A stretch of 64,000 nt of DNA from Methylobacterium thuringiense (GTDB taxonomy: Bacteria; Pseudomonadota; Alphaproteobacteria; Rhizobiales; Beijerinckiaceae), in the NCBI RefSeq assembly GCF_022179645.1, contig NZ_BPRA01000006.1, positions 1 to 64,000 on the forward strand. The letters run 5' to 3'. Under the pieces are notes generated by a model, which was not told where the DNA came from, did not search any database, and worked only from the letters and a program-made list of their open reading frames with translations. Of this stretch, positions 59,876 to 64,000 are shown one piece after another. The position numbers and the translations under genes were made by a program. Position 1 is the first letter of the stretch; every line of letters begins with the position of its first letter.

Positions 59876-62235
59876 GGGTACGCCTCCGCTTGGGTGGGGG
59901 AACTCGATCCCGCCGGTGGGTCCGGTCGGGGCGACCGGCCTGATCGGTCCGGCAGCTGCGCCCGGGACCGACGCCTCGGGGGGAAGGCGCTTCGAAACAG
60001 TTCAGTCGCGGCCGCGACCTGGGCGAGGAGGTCCGGCCAGGACTTCGGTTCTGGCAGTCGTGGCATGGGGATGCGAAGGGTGGCCCGCAGCCGACCCTCG
60101 CATTGCCGGACGTGGAGCCTGCCCTCCGTCGCCGCGTGGGCGAATCGGATCTGGGCGTCGAGTCCGCTTCCCCTGGCGCAATACCGGGACAGGTCGAGGA
60201 CGACGGCTTGCTCCGCCCCGTGGATGGTCACGTACAGGGCGAGGTCGCCCGCCGTGCTGATGAGTGCGAGCCGCCCGGCCCGGCCGTTTCTCCGGAAGGA
60301 GCCGATCCTGCCGAGCTCTTGCAGCAGGGCCGCCTCGAAGGCCCTGGCGCCTCCGCCCTCCGGCGCGTCGGGATCGTGTGGGAGCCCGAGCACCGTCCGT
60401 GCACTCGCCCGGTCGACCATGTAGGCGGCGTAGCCGTCGGCCAGGGTCAGGCGCCTCACGGTGACGCCGAGATCCTCCAGGCGGCGCCCCGTCCTCCGGT
60501 CCCCGGCCTTGAGGCCGAGTGCGTCCCGATAGGTCTCCGCCGCAGCCCAGGTCGCCCGGAAGCCGGCGACGGAACGGGGCTCGACCCTCCGTGTCCCGGA
60601 CGGGGCGGGTGCGATCAGGCCGGCATCCAGCAAGGCGTCGACCGTCCCGACCTGGCATCCGATGAGGCTGGCGGCGTCGTACCGGCTGATCGACGCGGGT
60701 GCGCGCCTGGGCGGGTTCTCCGCGGCGACGGCCTCGGGCGTGCCGGACTGCGCCCGTTCCGGCAGGAGCAGGTCTCCGACCTTGGGGCCGAGCCGGGGGA
60801 TCGAGGCGCCGCCCTCGTCGAGCAGACGGGTGATGAGCCTGGCCGGATCGCGCCGATGCGTCCTCTCCAGCGTCGCGAGCCGCACCAGTCCGTCCGGTGC
60901 GGCCGCGACCGGCGTCGAGGCCGACAGGAGCCGCCGGGCGAGCGCCGCCACGTCCTCCGGCCTGAAGTGATCCTTGTGGCGCCACCGCCCGATTCCGGCG
61001 AACGGCTGCAGCAGGCCCGCCCCCACCAGGCCGTCGACGAGGCTTCGGGCAACCCCGAGCGATGCGGCCGCACCATCGCGGTCGACGAGGGTCAGGACGG
61101 TCCTTCGGACGAGGTCGGTCTCCTTCGCGAGCAGCATGAGGTAGCGGTTGCGCATGTGCTTTTCCGGCTCGGCATGGATGCCGAGCGCCTGCGAGACGCG
61201 TCGCAGCCTGCCCACCGGAAGCCCGAGTTCGGAGGCGAGGCGGGCGAGGGGAACCCATCCCTCGGCGCGATCCGGCTCGTTGCCCCGCCGCCCGTGCTCC
61301 GAACGGTTGCGCTCGACCAGGACGCGGTCGAGCAACCCCTCGAAGAGTTCGCCGTGCGATCCTCGCTCTTCCCTCCAAAGCGCGTCGGGGATCCAGCCGA
61401 AGCAGGATTTCTTGACGCGGCCGGCGTCGGTCCCGACCCGCGCGTCGGCGACCGAATGCAGGAGGGCGAGCGCGCCCGGGACGCCACGCACGGCGACGGC
61501 GTAGCCGACGCGCATCACGTCCACCACGCCCTTGGAGCCATCGACGTCCAGGGCGGGGCGGGACCGCTCCTCGCCCCAGAGCGCGATCCGACCCAGCAGG
61601 CGGATCGCGTCGAGGGCATCGCCGAGGGTCGCGAGCCGGTCGAGGATGGGAACGCCCTCGGCTTCGACGGCTCCCAGGCGGCCTAGGATATAGGCCTCGA
61701 CCGACGACCTCGGACGCTCCCGTCGCGGTATGCCGAAGCGCGCCAGCGCCAGGCCCGAGGGCGAGCGTTCGAACGACGGCGACCACCAGGGAAGCGGACG
61801 GCCGTTCCCGTCGCGGTCGAGGAGGTCGAGGTCGTGGTGGGGGCAGCGCCGGAAGTCCGGCAGGTCCCACCAGGTGCGGTGGTAGGCGTCCTCGGCGAGG
61901 CAGGCCGGGCAGAAGCGACGTAGGTCGATCTGCCATTGGCGCCGGCGGACGACCTGGCCCATGAGCGTGACGCCGTCGGGCGAGACCGTCGGCGTGGCGT
62001 GCACGAGCGCCTCGTGTCCCTCGAACGGGATGGACAGCGCGAATTCCAGGCATTCGTGGGGTTGCGGGTGGCGGCCGTTGAGCCCGTGGCCGATCAGCAT
62101 AGTGCGGACGCTCGACCTGTGATTGAGGCCGGCATGCCGCACGACGAAGCCATGCGCGGGCTCGCCGGGCCGGGGACTCCTCCAGGTGGGCAGGGGCGGC
62201 TGGTCGGGATGGTAGGGGTCGCAAAAGGTCGCCAC
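59872..62235 (-). CDS. tniQ: TniQ family transposition protein
   Basis: The 787-aa protein begins with the TniQ domain ('PPLPTWRSPRPGEPAHGFVVRHAGLN', then zinc-finger-like Cys/His sets 'FCPACLAEDAYHRTWWDL' and 'FRRCPHHDLDLLD'). A long C-terminal part with several helix-turn-helix-like segments follows ('LASELGLPVGRLRRVSQALGIH', 'ASLIGCQVGTVDALLDAGLI'). TniQ/TnsD proteins choose the target site. The length is on the large side, closer to TnsD, so site-specific targeting is plausible. Confidence 0.85.
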   Translation of the reverse strand: MATFCDPYHPDQPPLPTWRSPRPGEPAHGFVVRHAGLNHRSSVRTMLIGHGLNGRHPQPHECLEFALSIPFEGHEALVHATPTVSPDGVTLMGQVVRRRQWQIDLRRFCPACLAEDAYHRTWWDLPDFRRCPHHDLDLLDRDGNGRPLPWWSPSFERSPSGLALARFGIPRRERPRSSVEAYILGRLGAVEAEGVPILDRLATLGDALDAIRLLGRIALWGEERSRPALDVDGSKGVVDVMRVGYAVAVRGVPGALALLHSVADARVGTDAGRVKKSCFGWIPDALWREERGSHGELFEGLLDRVLVERNRSEHGRRGNEPDRAEGWVPLARLASELGLPVGRLRRVSQALGIHAEPEKHMRNRYLMLLAKETDLVRRTVLTLVDRDGAAASLGVARSLVDGLVGAGLLQPFAGIGRWRHKDHFRPEDVAALARRLLSASTPVAAAPDGLVRLATLERTHRRDPARLITRLLDEGGASIPRLGPKVGDLLLPERAQSGTPEAVAAENPPRRAPASISRYDAASLIGCQVGTVDALLDAGLIAPAPSGTRRVEPRSVAGFRATWAAAETYRDALGLKAGDRRTGRRLEDLGVTVRRLTLADGYAAYMVDRASARTVLGLPHDPDAPEGGGARAFEAALLQELGRIGSFRRNGRAGRLALISTAGDLALYVTIHGAEQAVVLDLSRYCARGSGLDAQIRFAHAATEGRLHVRQCEGRLRATLRIPMPRLPEPKSWPDLLAQVAAATELFRSAFPPRRRSRAQLPDRSGRSPRPDPPAGSSSPTQAEAYP

Positions 62236-62238
62236 CGG

Positions 62239-63243
62239 TCAGCCCCCCGCGCCGGCGGACGCGCGATCCGCACTCGGGCCGGAAGGTTGCGGACGCGCGA
62301 GGGCGCTGGCCCGGGGGGCGGTCGACATGGCGTCCCGGAAGGGGCTGAACGTCATGCCGACCGGCCGGATGCGGCTCCAGACCAGGTCGCAGTGGTCCGT
62401 CGTGATCCGCGGCGATCCGTCGTTGAGCGCCTCGCAGCCCGCGGCGAATACGAAGTCCTTCAGTCCGCCGATGATCCCGTCGGTGACCCAATAGAGGGAG
62501 TGGGCGAAGCCTTGCTTCCCGAGGCCAGATTTCTCCAGGAACGGCAGGCGGTCGTCGATGTAGTCACAGAGCAGTCGGAAGACGCCGCGTTCCTCCTTGT
62601 TCTCCCACTCGTACGGCGTGACGATGAAGTGGGGGAGCAGGCCCCGCCCCTTGAGCTGGCGGTCGGATTCCATCATCCGGTAGGTCTCGACGAGGCCCGC
62701 CGCGACGACGTTGAGCGTGCGCAGGTTCAGGATCTTGCGCACGACGCCGTTGCATTGCTGCACGGCCCTGGAGTCCGCCTTCACGAACGCTTCCTGGTAT
62801 TCGTCCAGGATCAGCAGCTGGACCTCCTGCTCGCGCAGGGCGTTCAGCACGGATGCCTCGACGTCGTCCTCCCGGACCGTGGGATCGCGGCCGGCGTTGA
62901 GCGCGACCGCGATCCTGTCGAGCATGCTGCGGCGGCGGCAGCCGATGGGCATGTCGACGTAGACCACGGGGCGCAGCAGGCCGTCCTTGCCCCGTACGAC
63001 GGGGTACCGGTCGGCGTAGCGTTCCAGGGCGTGGCTCTTCCCGGTGCGGGGGTCGCCGGCCAGGGCGAAGAGGGAGCCGACGTCATGGACGCCGCCGTTC
63101 ACCGGCATGTGGAAACGGGCGATGGCGTCGGTCGTCTGCTGGAACCTGTCGTGGTCGACGAACAGGTTCTTGAGGATGTTCTGGCGTTCGGCGGGAGGCT
63201 TGCCGGCACGTTCCGCGCGAACCTGGGCGTCCTTGTCACTCAT
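62239..63243 (-). CDS. tniB: TniB/TnsC-like transposition AAA+ ATPase
   Basis: The 334-aa product has Walker A 'LAGDPRTGKSHALERY', Walker B 'VQLLILDEYQEAF' and a sensor region 'LNVVAAGLVETYRMM', typical of the AAA+ proteins that relay target choice to the transposase. It lies between tniA (8-bp overlap) and tniQ (3-base gap), the usual order. Confidence 0.88.
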   Translation of the reverse strand: MSDKDAQVRAERAGKPPAERQNILKNLFVDHDRFQQTTDAIARFHMPVNGGVHDVGSLFALAGDPRTGKSHALERYADRYPVVRGKDGLLRPVVYVDMPIGCRRRSMLDRIAVALNAGRDPTVREDDVEASVLNALREQEVQLLILDEYQEAFVKADSRAVQQCNGVVRKILNLRTLNVVAAGLVETYRMMESDRQLKGRGLLPHFIVTPYEWENKEERGVFRLLCDYIDDRLPFLEKSGLGKQGFAHSLYWVTDGIIGGLKDFVFAAGCEALNDGSPRITTDHCDLVWSRIRPVGMTFSPFRDAMSTAPRASALARPQPSGPSADRASAGAGG

Positions 63244-64000
63244 CGCTGCTGCTCCATTGCTTCAGTGCCCTCAGGACGGCGAGGTCGTCCTCGGCATCCT
63301 CACCGTCGATGTCGGTCAGGGGAGGCGACACCTCCTTCGGGACGGGCTCCGACGTGGGTTCGGGAGGCATCGGCCCGACCCCGTCGAGGACGGGAGCCGC
63401 GGGACGGCCGGATCCCCTCGCGACCGTCAGCGGATCGAGGTGGGCCGCGGCCGTGGCGGCCATCTCGGGGGCCTGCCCCGTACGGACCTCGCTCGCGAGG
63501 CGCCGTACGCCGTCGTTGTGGATGAACCGGGCGAGCCGGCGCCGCGTGCGCTGCCGGTCGGGATTGGCTCGGGCCTTGGCGGCAGCCTCCCCGAGCATGT
63601 CCATCGCCCGCATCAGGCCGTCGAAGTCGAAGGCTCCCTTGACCATCCGGCGCGCCTCCACGACGGCAAGGTCGTGGTTGTGGCGGTGACGCCCCTCGGC
63701 ATAGGCGCGGTGGGCCGGGCAGGCTGGGACGACGAGGATGCGTCCGTCGGGATCGTAGGGGTCGACGACGTAGAGACGGCCGAGATCGGACGGGTCCCGG
63801 ACGCACTTGTACCGGCTGCCGCTGCCGTTCTCCCGCGCGTTCCTGTGCTTGGGATTATTGACGAGGGCGATCAGCGCGGCGCCCTCGTAGGTGATGTAGT
63901 CCCAGGTGATGCCGTCGTTCTGGATCGTGCGGAGCTCCCATTCGCCGCACAGCGCGATGAACAGCTCGGGTGGCGGCAGCGGACCGCTCGGATGCCGGCT
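63236..64000 (-). CDS. tniA: TniA/TnsB-like transposase, C-terminal part (runs off the window)
   Basis: The visible 254 residues are the C-terminal beta-barrel and tail of a Mu-type transposase: 'WDYITYEGAALIALV', 'RYKCVRDPSDLGRLYVVDPYDPDGRILVVPACPAHRAYAEGRHRHN', then helices and an acidic end that usually contacts TniB. The DDE catalytic core lies beyond position 64000. The frame is open to the edge, so it appears intact here. Confidence 0.85.
   Translation of the reverse strand, partial: SRHPSGPLPPPELFIALCGEWELRTIQNDGITWDYITYEGAALIALVNNPKHRNARENGSGSRYKCVRDPSDLGRLYVVDPYDPDGRILVVPACPAHRAYAEGRHRHNHDLAVVEARRMVKGAFDFDGLMRAMDMLGEAAAKARANPDRQRTRRRLARFIHNDGVRRLASEVRTGQAPEMAATAAAHLDPLTVARGSGRPAAPVLDGVGPMPPEPTSEPVPKEVSPPLTDIDGEDAEDDLAVLRALKQWSSSDE

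Noticed and set aside
60103-63525. Long plus-strand open frames opposite tniQ and tniB
   Set aside because: Antisense to recognisable transposition genes; Arg/Gly/Pro-rich without motifs.
1-64000. CRISPR array, rRNA genes, prophage structural genes
   Set aside because: No regularly spaced direct repeats with unique spacers, no rRNA-like sequence and no capsid, tail or terminase genes were seen.

Overview
High-GC DNA (apart from a few AT-rich patches) with alphaproteobacterial gene content: a lanthanide-type methanol dehydrogenase (XoxF), a LexA operator of the GAAC-N7-GAAC type, many DUF6894 mini-proteins and split Ku/LigD repair genes. This points to Methylobacterium or Methylorubrum, or a close relative. 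Much of the window is accessory DNA.

Layout. (1) 1-435: the distal end of a genomic island that stops at a duplicated 3' half of tRNA-Gly(GCC), followed by the old tRNA terminator. (2) 0.6-10.3 kb: a gene-poor, lower-GC stretch of tiny genes, with eight DUF6894 genes, one broken DUF6894 copy, other small paralogue pairs and several decayed genes. (3) 10.7-25.5 kb: mixed metabolic and stress genes. These include a VOC protein, an orphan molybdenum hydroxylase large subunit, SDRs, a DHA2-type MFS pump, a YedK/HMCES protein, a LexA-boxed SOS mutagenesis operon (small ORF-umuD-umuC) and a Tat-exported GFO/IDH/MocA oxidoreductase. (4) 25.6-35.6 kb: ligD (broken by one amber codon) and ku, selO, a carotenoid oxygenase, an aldo/keto reductase and a probable modification-dependent EVE-HNH endonuclease.

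(5) 36.1-47.5 kb: a fluoride-response island, the most interesting part. I recognise three fluoride (crcB-motif) riboswitch aptamers. The first precedes an operon for pyrophosphatase, phosphoglycerate mutase and enolase; pyrophosphatase and enolase are classic fluoride-inhibited enzymes. The third precedes a minus-strand operon of a PAP2 phosphatase (decayed), the CrcB/Fluc fluoride channel, a DMT/EamA protein (frameshifted) and two small hydrophobic proteins. The second lies upstream of xoxF with no gene directly behind it. An ilvD gene, a vestige of a second ilvD and a thermonuclease-like gene lie between.

(6) 47.8-56.0 kb: a degenerate receiver protein, then a probable sulfite-handling cluster. 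It holds a YeiH-type exporter, a TDT/TehA-type exporter, a SorA/SorB-like sulfite dehydrogenase with cytochrome c, a second cytosolic-type sulfite-oxidase-family enzyme, a DUF202 protein and a LysR regulator. (7) 56.0-59.4 kb: an ECF sigma/anti-sigma pair divergent from a DUF305 protein and a periplasmic beta-propeller. (8) 59.6-64.0 kb: one end of a TniA/TniB/TniQ transposon, with tniA running off the window.

Decay is frequent. Internal stops or frameshifts break a 525-bp membrane-protein gene, one DUF6894 copy, a DUF3750 gene, ligD, an SDR, an EamA gene and a PAP2 gene. Four of the stops are TGG-to-TGA changes at expected tryptophans. All calls come from reading the sequence by eye; no database search was run.
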